Assembly (NCBI RefSeq): GCF_900106065.1
Contig: NZ_LT629796.1
Span: 6,176,501 to 6,240,500, forward strand
Direction: 5' to 3'
Length of the DNA: 64,000 bases
DNA from: Pseudomonas mandelii
Lineage (GTDB): Bacteria > Pseudomonadota > Gammaproteobacteria > Pseudomonadales > Pseudomonadaceae
Shown here: positions 46,599 to 53,957 of the stretch, in pieces
How positions within the stretch are numbered: the stretch's first letter is position 1
Layout of the letters: each line of letters opens with the position of its first letter
Program-made: the position numbers and the translations under genes
Notes under the pieces: model-generated
Databases searched by the model: none
Seen by the model: the letters and a program-made list of their open reading frames with translations, nothing else
Told to the model about the DNA's origin: nothing

Positions 46599-47375
46599 CT
46601 AAAAGCGTGAACGGTATTGGCTGGGGGTCATGGCCAGGTATTTGCGAAACGCGCTGCCCATGTGCGACTGATGGGCGAACCCCGAATCCAGGGCGATATT
46701 GGCCAGGCTCAGGTCTGTGCGTTCGATCAAGCGGCGTGCCGCTTGAAGGCGAACTTCCACCAGATAAGCATGGGGCGTCAGGCCCATGGCTTGGGTGAAA
46801 TCGCGCAGGAAACGCAGCGGATTCTGCCCGTAGGTGTCGGCCAGTTGCGCAAGCGTCAGAGGCTGGTGGAACTGCTCGGCGATCTGCTCCAGCACCCGGA
46901 CGAAGGACATGGACGTGATCCGCTGTGTGGTGTCGATTTTCTGCCGGGTCAAGTCAACGAGCCCCAGCGCACACTGCTCAAACGCCAGTGGATCGGGCTG
47001 CGGCGCGAGCAACAGACGCCGCACCGCTCGTGCCAGGGTCAGCGCACGTCGATTGCCTGAAGACTGCACACGGCGGGTGACACAGGGTAACTGTTCATCG
47101 GCAAACGGTTCGTCCAGGCGCATCAGCAGGTATTCACCACCGGTGACGGACTCGGAGAACACCTCGACGCCGATCGGCGTATACGCCAAGACGCCGGGCA
47201 AGGTATCGAAATCCACCCGACGGTCGGAATCGATGGCGTGTATGCCCTGCTGACGCTCCAGCGTGACCCCAAGCGTTTGCGACTGCGCCGCGTCACGCGC
47301 GCTGTACGCCGCACGGGGCAAGAGTTGCAGGCAGACTTTGCCGTCGAACAAACGCTGACTTATGACATCAGGCAT
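46599..47375 (-). CDS. AraC family transcriptional regulator
   Basis: 258 residues. The N-terminal half (about 1-150) is a cupin-like sensor with YTPIGVEVFSESVTGGEYLLMRLDEP. The C-terminal half holds two helix-turn-helix units: PLTLAQLADTYGQNPLRFLRDFTQAMGLTPHAYLVEVRL about 175-213 and SLANIALDSGFAHQSHMGSAFRKYLAMTPSQYR about 224-256, the AraC signature. ATG 47375 has AGGAAA upstream and the longer frame to 47525 overlaps the neighbour. It is divergent from the racemase gene with 78 bases between starts, which makes the racemase its likely target. Confidence 0.87.
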   Translation of the reverse strand: MPDVISQRLFDGKVCLQLLPRAAYSARDAAQSQTLGVTLERQQGIHAIDSDRRVDFDTLPGVLAYTPIGVEVFSESVTGGEYLLMRLDEPFADEQLPCVTRRVQSSGNRRALTLARAVRRLLLAPQPDPLAFEQCALGLVDLTRQKIDTTQRITSMSFVRVLEQIAEQFHQPLTLAQLADTYGQNPLRFLRDFTQAMGLTPHAYLVEVRLQAARRLIERTDLSLANIALDSGFAHQSHMGSAFRKYLAMTPSQYRSRF

Positions 47376-47453
47376 GTGAAATTTCCTGATAGATCGAAAC
47401 CGGGATCCACTGGACACTCTCTTGCAAAGGGTTGCCAACAACAGGAGCACGCC

Positions 47454-48146
47454 ATGCGCACCATCGGCCTTATCGGCGGCATGAGCTGGGAGTCCAGCGC
47501 CGAGTATTACCGCCTCATCAACCAACAGGTTCGCGACCGGCTCGGGCCGTTGCGTTCGGCGAAATTGCTAATGTACAGCGTCGACTTCGGCCCTGTCGAA
47601 CAGGCCCAGCATGCCGGGCGCTGGGACGACGCGGCGGCGATTCTGGTGGATGCGGCGCAGCGACTGCAGGCCGGTGGTGCCGAATGCGTGGTGCTGTGTA
47701 CCAACACCATGCACAAGGTGGCCGGGCAGACTCAGGCCGCGATCAGTATTCCGTTCCTGCACATCGCCGACCCGACCGGTCAGGCCGCCGTGGAGGCCGG
47801 AACGCTGAAAGTCGGGTTGCTCGGGACGGCGTTCACCATGGAACAGGACTTTCTCAAGGATCGCCTGAGCGCGATGGGGTTGACGGTGCTGGTGCCGGAC
47901 GCCGAGGAACGCAACGCCGTGCACCGGATCATCTATGACGAGTTGTGCGTCGGGGTGATCAGCGAGGCGTCACGCAAGGTGTATCAGCAGGTCATCGAGT
48001 CCCTGACTCGGCGTGGCGCCCAGGCGATCATTCTCGGCTGCACGGAAATCGGCCTGCTGATCAAACCCGAGCACAGCGCCCTGCCCTTGCTCGACACCAC
48101 CGCACTGCATGCGCAGGCGGCGGTGGCGTTCGCGCTGGGTGACTGA
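47454..48146 (+). CDS. Aspartate/glutamate racemase family protein
   Basis: 230 residues, normal length. Start MRTIGLIGGMSWESSAEYYR carries the substrate phosphate/carboxylate-binding GGMSWESS motif. The two catalytic Cys are Cys82 in VLCTNTMHK and Cys196 in LGCTEIGLLI, so both proton-transfer residues are present. Family members racemise aspartate or glutamate or, in some branches, act on hydantoins or maleate; the WESSxEYY start points to the aspartate racemase (RacX/YgeA-like) branch with broad specificity. AGGAG stands 7 bases before ATG 47454. Probably controlled by the divergent AraC protein. Confidence 0.88.
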   Translation: MRTIGLIGGMSWESSAEYYRLINQQVRDRLGPLRSAKLLMYSVDFGPVEQAQHAGRWDDAAAILVDAAQRLQAGGAECVVLCTNTMHKVAGQTQAAISIPFLHIADPTGQAAVEAGTLKVGLLGTAFTMEQDFLKDRLSAMGLTVLVPDAEERNAVHRIIYDELCVGVISEASRKVYQQVIESLTRRGAQAIILGCTEIGLLIKPEHSALPLLDTTALHAQAAVAFALGD

Positions 48147-48147
48147 G

Positions 48148-48669
48148 TCAGTCGGACTTGAGTGAGCGGCGCAGGCGCGCCATGCTCAGGGTATCGACCA
48201 GTCGGCCGTCCCGCACGGCGTAGTCACGGAACAGGCCTTCGGTCTCGAAACCGAACTTGCGGTAAAGCCCGATGGCCGCTTCGTTGTCGGCGTACACCGA
48301 AAGCTCGACCCGTTGCAGGTTCATCCAGTTGTCGGCGACGTCCAGCGCCGCTGCCAGCAGTTTTGAGCCCACGCCTTTGCCTTGCCATTGCACCGCGACC
48401 GCCATGCCGAGATTGCCGGCATGGCTGCGGCGGATCCGCGAGAACTGCTCCAGACCAATGTTGCCGATGACCGCGCCCTGATGCAGCGCCACCAGCTTCA
48501 CCAGCCGCTCGTTATCCGAAGCCAGGCGTTGGCGCCAGATCTCGGTGGATTGAAACGGCATTTGCAGGACCTGACGGGTAATCGCCGGCTCGTTGTAGAG
48601 CGCGGTGACGCCGTCGATGTGGGATTCGCTGAAGCGTTCGAGGGTGATGACAGAATCGGTGGCGGGCAT
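48148..48669 (-). CDS. GNAT family N-acetyltransferase
   Basis: 173 residues. The GNAT core is visible: GNIGLEQFSRIRRSHAGNLGMAV near 68-90, the acetyl-CoA loop VQWQGKGVGSKLLAAALD near 93-110, and the final ELSVYADNEAAIGLYRKFGFETEGLFRDYA near 122-151. This resembles the YhhY/RimI-like N-acetyltransferases that modify amino acids or protein N-termini. AAGGATGA precedes the ATG. Ends one base after the racemase stop on the other strand, so the two genes converge tightly. Substrate unknown. Confidence 0.87.
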   Translation of the reverse strand: MPATDSVITLERFSESHIDGVTALYNEPAITRQVLQMPFQSTEIWRQRLASDNERLVKLVALHQGAVIGNIGLEQFSRIRRSHAGNLGMAVAVQWQGKGVGSKLLAAALDVADNWMNLQRVELSVYADNEAAIGLYRKFGFETEGLFRDYAVRDGRLVDTLSMARLRRSLKSD

Positions 48670-48742
48670 GGTTGACTCATCCTTGATGCAGACATGGCCG
48701 CTTACTCTACAACACCATCTCCTGGAATGGCGAGAATCCCAT

Positions 48743-48832
48743 GTGGGAGCGAGCCTGCTCGCGATAGCGGCGGGTCAGTCACCTTGGATATTGAATGTTA
48801 CGACGCTATCGCGAGCAGGCTCGCTCCCACAG
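48743..48832. repeat. REP inverted pair (GAGCCTGCTCGCGATAG family)
   Basis: Intact arms TGTGGGAGCGAGCCTGCTCG and CGAGCAGGCTCGCTCCCACA with about 45 bases between, between the GNAT start and the LysR stop. Confidence 0.87.
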
Positions 48833-48844
48833 TTTGGATCGGGG

Positions 48845-49765
48845 TTAGGCTTCGAACCACTCCCGCCGCTCGTTGAAGGTGTTGTGAATCAGTTCGACGA
48901 TCATCTGCACCTCGGCCTGCCCCGCAGACTCGGCATTGACCGCCATCCACACCTGGCGCTGCATCGGCTGGTCGAACAACCCCGATAACCCGACCAGCCC
49001 CCTGTCAAACTGGCTCATGTAATTGGGCAGCAAACCAATGCAGGCGCTGCAACGAATCATTTCCAGCATCAGCTCATAAGAATGCAACTGCACCACGCCG
49101 GCCAGACGCTGATCGACCACGCCATTCCACGGCCGAAAACTCTCGACCTGACGATCAGGCTGCCATTGCACCAACATGAAGTCAGCGAGGTCATCGAGGC
49201 TGTCGGGGCGGGCCGCTACCCGTGAATAACGTTTGGCGATATGCGGCAGATAATCCAGTCGCGCCAAAGGCTGAGGCTCGCTGACAGGGAAACTCGGGCC
49301 CGGCAGCGGTGACTCGGTGCCTGCCAGCCACAGCACCACATCTGCACTGACCGCTCGCAGCGACAGTTCGCTGTCCAGCGTGATGATGTCCAGGCGCACG
49401 CTGGCGTTGCGTCGCAGCAACGAGACCAGATCGCGGCCCAGGATGTCGTGCAAGATCGACTCGGCCACAGCCAACCGAATCAGCGGCTGTTCGATCACCG
49501 GCACGTCGTGTTCATGGGCCAGGGCGATCAATTGCGCCTGAAGCTGCAACCCTTCACGGCTCAAGGCCAGGCCATTGTCCTGGTGATTGAACAGCGAACA
49601 CTGCAATTGCGTTTCGAGCTGCGCGAGGTGTTTGCGCAACTGAGTTGATTTGATGTTGAGGCTGCGGGCCGCTTGCATGAAACAGCCGCAACGGGCGCTG
49701 ACCCGGAAAGACTGCGCCAGTACCGGATCGATACCGGCGGCGCGGGTGGATTCCATGAATGACAT
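48845..49765 (-). CDS. LysR family transcriptional regulator
   Basis: 306 residues, standard length. The HTH lies at about 13-55 (FRVSARCGCFMQAARSLNIKSTQLRKHLAQLETQLQ), followed by FNHQDNGLALSREG. The rest is the two-lobed effector domain (about 95-295), with LACC-like phrases such as RLAVAESILHDILG and CSACIGLLPNYMS. AGGAG lies 6 bases before ATG 49765. The recognition helix is less like the usual LysR S-x-x-S-R-xI pattern than most. Its target is unknown; neighbours do not overlap it. Confidence 0.87.
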   Translation of the reverse strand: MSFMESTRAAGIDPVLAQSFRVSARCGCFMQAARSLNIKSTQLRKHLAQLETQLQCSLFNHQDNGLALSREGLQLQAQLIALAHEHDVPVIEQPLIRLAVAESILHDILGRDLVSLLRRNASVRLDIITLDSELSLRAVSADVVLWLAGTESPLPGPSFPVSEPQPLARLDYLPHIAKRYSRVAARPDSLDDLADFMLVQWQPDRQVESFRPWNGVVDQRLAGVVQLHSYELMLEMIRCSACIGLLPNYMSQFDRGLVGLSGLFDQPMQRQVWMAVNAESAGQAEVQMIVELIHNTFNERREWFEA

Positions 49766-49851
49766 CAATGACTCCTGTCGATCTATCCTTGAAGCCCTCA
49801 TCCTGCGCAGCGTTTATGAACCTGACGTGACACCTACGGCGGAAAATCGAT

Positions 49852-50292
49852 TCAGCTGCTGGGGCTTTGCCGAAAACTCACCGCCAGGCGATTCCAGCTG
49901 TTGATGGTGGTGACCGCGATGGTCAAGTCGACCATTTCGCTTTCGTTGAACTGCTCACGCGCCACGGCGTAGACGTCATCCGGCACATGGCTTTCGGAAA
50001 GCAAGGTCACCGCTTCGGTCCAGGCCAGCGCCGCGCGTTCACGAGGGTTGAAGAAGCCGCTGTCGCGCCACACCACAATCGAATACAAGCGCCGATCCGT
50101 CTCGCCAAGGCGCCGCGCGTCCACTGAATGCATGTCGGTGCAGAAGGCGCAGCCATTGAGTTGCGAGGCGCGGATCTTGATCAAATGCAGCAAGGCTGGC
50201 TCGATACTGAGGTTGCTGGTCAAGGCCTCCATGGCAATCATCGCTTTCATCGCTTTGGGCGACGCACTGTAGTAATCCAGGCGGGAACTCAT
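49852..50292 (-). CDS. Carboxymuconolactone decarboxylase family protein (AhpD-like)
   Basis: 146 residues. The AhpD-type redox centre CxxC-x3-H is intact: Cys48, Cys51 and His55 in NGCAFCTDMHS. An EALTSNLSIEPALLHLIKIRASQ helix precedes it, and AALAWTEAVTLL near 87-98 follows, as in the carboxymuconolactone decarboxylase/alkylhydroperoxidase fold. GAGGGT is 6 bases before ATG 50292. It diverges from a MocR regulator gene with about 206 bases between starts, a common arrangement of a MocR regulator and its target. A peroxide or disulfide-reducing role is likely. Confidence 0.88.
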   Translation of the reverse strand: MSSRLDYYSASPKAMKAMIAMEALTSNLSIEPALLHLIKIRASQLNGCAFCTDMHSVDARRLGETDRRLYSIVVWRDSGFFNPRERAALAWTEAVTLLSESHVPDDVYAVAREQFNESEMVDLTIAVTTINSWNRLAVSFRQSPSS

Positions 50293-50498
50293 GGGGTGAC
50301 CCTCTTGGATCAAATGAAGACCCCCAAGGTAGGCGCTGACGCAGCGGCGTTACAGATCCAATTCGGCGAAAAAGCCGTGGACCATTCGGCGGCAGACCAA
50401 TCCCGGGGTTTTCGCCCACGCAACTTCTGCACGGCGGCTCATGCGGGTAATCTGGCGCGACGCACACGCGCCTCAATCGCTCCAGGAGCCTCGCCGGT

Positions 50499-51932
50499 AT
50501 GGAACTTCATGTTGTCATCAACGGCCGCAAGGACCTGGCAGGCCAGTTGTACAACCAACTGCGCAGCGCCATTGAATCCGGCCGCCTGGCAGCCGGGACG
50601 CAACTGCCACCCAGTCGTTTGCTGGCCGAACAGCTGGGCATTTCGCGCAAGACCATTTCCGACACCTACGCGCAACTGACCTATGAGAACTTCCTCACCG
50701 GGGTGATCGGCAAAGGCACGTTCGTCAACGCCCGGACAGCCAAAGCCGCCCCCAAGCAAAGCCATTCACAGCTGGCGAGCTTCGAGGTGATCGAGTCCTG
50801 GCGCAACCTGCCGGTGTTTCTGCGCCACCCGACCCTGGAGGGCTCGTTACGCTACGACTTCATCGGTGGCGCGACCAGCAAAGGCCAGTTTCCGCAGGAC
50901 GATTGGCGGCGCTGCACCTCTCACGCGTTGCGTCAGATTGCCGGTTCCAAGGGCTTCTACAGCCTGCCCGAAGGCCTGCCGGCGCTGCGCAACGCGATCG
51001 CCCGGCACATCGCATTTTCCCGTGGGGTCAATTGCCAGGACGAAGACGTGGTGGTGTGCAATGGCGCGCAACAGGCGCTGGACCTGATCTCCCGGGTGCT
51101 GACCCGTCCGGGCAGCATTGTCGCCATGGAAGACCCCGGCTATCCGCCGGCTCGCCTGTTGTTTGGCACCCATGGGGCCACGGTGATCGGGGTGCCGGTG
51201 GATGCCGAAGGGATTGAAGTGGACAAGATCCCCTTGGGCACCCGGCTGATTTACGTCACGCCGTCCCACCAGTTTCCGCTGGGCATGCCGATGAGTCAGG
51301 CGCGCCGGGTTGCGCTGCTGGAACGGGCTTATGAGTTGGGCGCAATCATCATCGAGGACGATTACGACAGCGAGTTTCGCTACGAAGGCCGCCCGACCAA
51401 TTCACTGCAAAGCATGGATGAGCGTGGCATCGTCGCCTACGTCGGGACATTTTCGAAAACCATGCTGCCGGAGCTGCGCCTCGGTTATGCGGTGTTGCCG
51501 CCGGCGATTCTTGAAGCCGTCATCCGCGCCAAGCAACTGACCGACCTGCACACCTCCACCCTGCCCCAGTGGGCGCTGGCCAAGTTCATCGCCGCAGGTT
51601 GCCTGCTCAAGCACATCCGGCGCTGCCATACGATCTATGCCGGACGTCGCGAGCGGATCCTGTCGCGCATGGCGGGCGACCTTTCGCCCTGGCTTGAACC
51701 CGTGCCCACCACGGCCGGGTTTCACATGGTGGTGATGTGCAAAGTGCCTATCGATATTCCGTTGGTGATCGAACTGGCGAAAAAGGTCGAAGTCGGCCTC
51801 TACGCTATCGACAGCTTTTTCTACCAGCAAGCGCCACGGGCCGGGCTGTTCCTGGGCTTTGGCGCCATCGAAACCCTGGACATCGACATAGCCCTGGACC
51901 GTTTGCGCGACATTTTGCAGCAGGTGGCCTGA
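50499..51932 (+). CDS. MocR/PdxR-like regulator (GntR HTH plus aminotransferase domain)
   Basis: 477 residues. Winged helix at about 1-75 (LAGQLYNQLRSAIESGRLAAGTQLPPSRLLAEQLGISRKTISDTYAQL). The aminotransferase-like domain (about 115-475) has the PLP Lys320 in GTFSKTMLPELRLGY, EDDYDSEFRYEG near 286-297, and TPSHQFPLGMPMS near 253. AGGAG precedes the ATG. It differs clearly from the other MocR at 15660, both in sequence and in context. Its likely target is the divergent AhpD-like gene, the pair sharing about 206 bases that hold both promoters. Confidence 0.9.
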   Translation: MELHVVINGRKDLAGQLYNQLRSAIESGRLAAGTQLPPSRLLAEQLGISRKTISDTYAQLTYENFLTGVIGKGTFVNARTAKAAPKQSHSQLASFEVIESWRNLPVFLRHPTLEGSLRYDFIGGATSKGQFPQDDWRRCTSHALRQIAGSKGFYSLPEGLPALRNAIARHIAFSRGVNCQDEDVVVCNGAQQALDLISRVLTRPGSIVAMEDPGYPPARLLFGTHGATVIGVPVDAEGIEVDKIPLGTRLIYVTPSHQFPLGMPMSQARRVALLERAYELGAIIIEDDYDSEFRYEGRPTNSLQSMDERGIVAYVGTFSKTMLPELRLGYAVLPPAILEAVIRAKQLTDLHTSTLPQWALAKFIAAGCLLKHIRRCHTIYAGRRERILSRMAGDLSPWLEPVPTTAGFHMVVMCKVPIDIPLVIELAKKVEVGLYAIDSFFYQQAPRAGLFLGFGAIETLDIDIALDRLRDILQQVA

Positions 51933-52055
51933 TCGATTGGTCTGCGTCTTTATCCAGCGATTGGCTATTGGCGGTCCACAGGTGCAGGCCTATCCTGCAT
52001 AAGCGTTATCCCTCAGTGAGCAGGATTCGTCCGGCCTGATTCAGGAGTGTGAGCA

Positions 52056-52349
52056 ATGTCCAACGAAGTGATCAATACCGTACAGGTGCAGGCCGCCGCC
52101 GGCCGCTCGGAAGAACTGGGTAAGCAACTGCAAAAGATTGTCGACACCCTGCGTCAGCAACCGGGCTGTGATTCCTATATGGTCGACCGCTGCCCAGAGG
52201 ACAGCAACCGCTGGACCGTCAGCGCCCGCTGGCAATCGGAAGCGGCCATGCAATCGCATTTCAACTGCCCTGAAGTACAAGGCTTTATTGGCCTGATCGA
52301 CAATCGATTGGCAAATTCCGTCGACTTCAACAGCTTCCCGATCCGCTGA
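52056..52349 (+). CDS. Antibiotic biosynthesis monooxygenase (ABM) domain protein
   Basis: 97 residues with the ABM ferredoxin-like fold: NTVQVQAAAGRSEELGKQLQKIVDTLRQQPGCDSYMVDRCPEDSNRWTVSARWQSEAAMQSHFN is the whole domain (about 7-70), with the end NSVDFNSFPIR. Such proteins act as cofactor-free quinol monooxygenases or as heme- or quinone-related accessory proteins. AGGAG precedes the ATG. It is separated from the MocR gene by 123 bases and from the cupin gene by a strong hairpin, so it probably stands alone. Confidence 0.85.
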   Translation: MSNEVINTVQVQAAAGRSEELGKQLQKIVDTLRQQPGCDSYMVDRCPEDSNRWTVSARWQSEAAMQSHFNCPEVQGFIGLIDNRLANSVDFNSFPIR

Positions 52350-52354
52350 ACACC

Positions 52355-52407
52355 CTGTAGCGGCCCTGTGGCGGAGGGCTTGTCCCCTCGCCACAGGGCC
52401 GCTACAG
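52355..52407. repeat. Perfect 19-bp hairpin between ABM and cupin genes
   Basis: CTGTAGCGGCCCTGTGGCG pairs without mismatch with CGCCACAGGGCCGCTACAG across a 15-base loop. It begins 6 bases after the ABM stop. No T-run follows, so a Rho-independent terminator is not shown. By position it may protect the ABM mRNA end or belong to the repeat families. Confidence 0.8.
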
Positions 52408-52505
52408 ATTGGTCCCCTCACCTTCGCGAATATTGGCTGTTTGATTGGCCCCACCTGCGCACTACTGTTGTTTCTGACAACTAAACCAACCGCAGGTGAA
52501 TGTCC

Positions 52506-52919
52506 ATGAAAGCTTTGCGTATCCTTGCTGCTCCCCTGGCTGCCCTCGCCCTGACCGTTTCTGCGACTGCCATTGCTCACGAAGGCCCTTCAGAAAAGAT
52601 CACGGTATTGCAGGATGAAGCGCTGAAAAACGTGCCCGGCAAAAAAGCCATGATGATCGAGGTCGACTACAAACCCGGCCAATCGTCGATTGCCCACAAG
52701 CATGAAGGCACTGCCATGGCCTACGTGCTGTCGGGTGCGGTTATTTCTCAAGTGAAGGGTGAGAAAGCAATCACTTACAAGGCCGGACAGTATTGGTACG
52801 AACCCGCCGGTTCGGAACACTTGGTTTCGAAAAACGCCAGTGCAACCAAGCCTGCCAAACTGTTGGTATTCATGGTGTTGTCCCCCGACGAGAAAGTGTT
52901 GATCCCCTTGGAAAACTGA
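52506..52919 (+). CDS. Periplasmic cupin-domain protein
   Basis: 137 residues. Signal peptide at about 1-23 (ILAAPLAALALTVSATAIA), then a single cupin barrel. Metal-binding residues are seen in SIAHKHEGTAMAYVLSG (His61, His63 and Glu65 area) and EPAGSEHLVSKN with a second His near 101. The core is short and shows the classic G(X)5HXH...G(X)5PXG...H spacing. AGGTGA precedes ATG 52506 by 8 bases; the ATG at 52500 is too close to it. Probably binds a metal and a small acid or phenolic ligand in the periplasm. Followed by a bidirectional terminator hairpin. Confidence 0.83.
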   Translation: MKALRILAAPLAALALTVSATAIAHEGPSEKITVLQDEALKNVPGKKAMMIEVDYKPGQSSIAHKHEGTAMAYVLSGAVISQVKGEKAITYKAGQYWYEPAGSEHLVSKNASATKPAKLLVFMVLSPDEKVLIPLEN

Positions 52920-52938
52920 TAGCTGAAGGGATAGCCAT

Positions 52939-52979
52939 AAATAAAAAGGCGCGAATTAACATTTCGGGCCTTTTTATTT
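52939..52979. terminator. Bidirectional terminator hairpin after the cupin gene
   Basis: AAATAAAAAGGC and GCCTTTTTATTT form a perfect 12-bp stem around a 17-base loop, giving a T-run after the stem on the plus strand and on the minus strand as well. About 20 bases after the cupin stop. Confidence 0.85.
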
Positions 52980-53145
52980 CCCGGCGTAATTACTGGGCCT
53001 CGCTTAAACCCAATTAAACTATCGGCCAGCCAAGAAGTGCAGCGACTGGCTATTTCATTGTGCAGCGACAGGTTTAGTCTGGATAACTCGCCGGATATTC
53101 CGACATTACAACTTCCGACTCATGTTGTTTCACTGGAGTAACACC

Positions 53146-53856
53146 ATGAAACTTGCGCTTGTCAGTACATTAACAATGACCCTCATCCTGGCGGGCTGCT
53201 CTGTTCCCACTGCGCCCAAAGCCGGGTCTTCGCTGGAAGGCCTTTTTACTGGACCGGTTGGCCGCAGCAATGCCACGCACGTCCCCAACGGCCACCAGGT
53301 TTCGTTGGGTATCGTCTACAGCCGCAACACCCAGGCCAACCGCGACTACCTGCAACACTACCAGGCCAACGCCGGCACCGGCTTCGGCCAGAGCCTGCTG
53401 GTGCAATCGATCCACGACGCCTACGTGGCCACCTCCAGACCGGACCATGCCGTGGACTGGGTCAAGGCATCGTTACAACGCCAGTTCGGCTCGGTGACGG
53501 TGTATCCGGACATGCAAAGCCTCAGGGCGGCGAAGCCCGACGTGGTCGCCATTGTCGACACCCGCAGCCAATTGATCACATCGCGCAGTTCGGATATCGA
53601 AGCGCATGTGAGTGGGCAGTTCTACGACTCAAACTTCAATTATATCGGCACTGCTCAAGGGCATGATGCCAAAGCGTTGAGTCCGTTATGGGCCGATTAC
53701 AAGCGCAGTGAAGAGATTGTGGCGGATATTAACGAGCAACAGAATGTGCAAATTCGGGCACTGCAAAAGTTTGATCAATCGCTCAACAATTTAGTGATGC
53801 AACCCACAGAGATACTATCAGCCATTGAGTCAAAACAACTTCAAGCGTCGTACTAG
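53146..53856 (+). CDS. Putative lipoprotein of unknown function
   Basis: 236 residues. The signal peptide with lipobox ILAGC (Cys17) marks a lipoprotein. After it comes a polar linker and a soluble alpha/beta region: SLGIVYSRNTQANRDYLQHYQANAGTGF near 51-78, VAIVDTRSQLITSRSSDIEAHVSGQFYDSNFNYIGTAQGHDAK about 133-176, then a helical C-terminus with QFDQSLNNLV. GGAG stands 7 bases before ATG 53146. No named family recognised. Between two terminators, so a single transcription unit. Confidence 0.75.
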   Translation: MKLALVSTLTMTLILAGCSVPTAPKAGSSLEGLFTGPVGRSNATHVPNGHQVSLGIVYSRNTQANRDYLQHYQANAGTGFGQSLLVQSIHDAYVATSRPDHAVDWVKASLQRQFGSVTVYPDMQSLRAAKPDVVAIVDTRSQLITSRSSDIEAHVSGQFYDSNFNYIGTAQGHDAKALSPLWADYKRSEEIVADINEQQNVQIRALQKFDQSLNNLVMQPTEILSAIESKQLQASY

Positions 53857-53908
53857 CGCTCAGCATAATCTTGCCTTTAATCACAATGAAATGAGCACGT
53901 CTACCCCA

Positions 53909-53943
53909 AAAAAAAACCCGCATCTCTCAATGCGGGTTTTTTT
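53909..53943. terminator. Bidirectional terminator between lipoprotein and gdhB
   Basis: A-run, ACCCGCAT stem, CTCTCA loop, ATGCGGGT stem, T-run. The A-run on the other strand becomes a T-run, so it can end transcription of the lipoprotein gene and of gdhB, which converge here. Confidence 0.92.
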
Positions 53944-53957
53944 CATTCAACAGCCGA

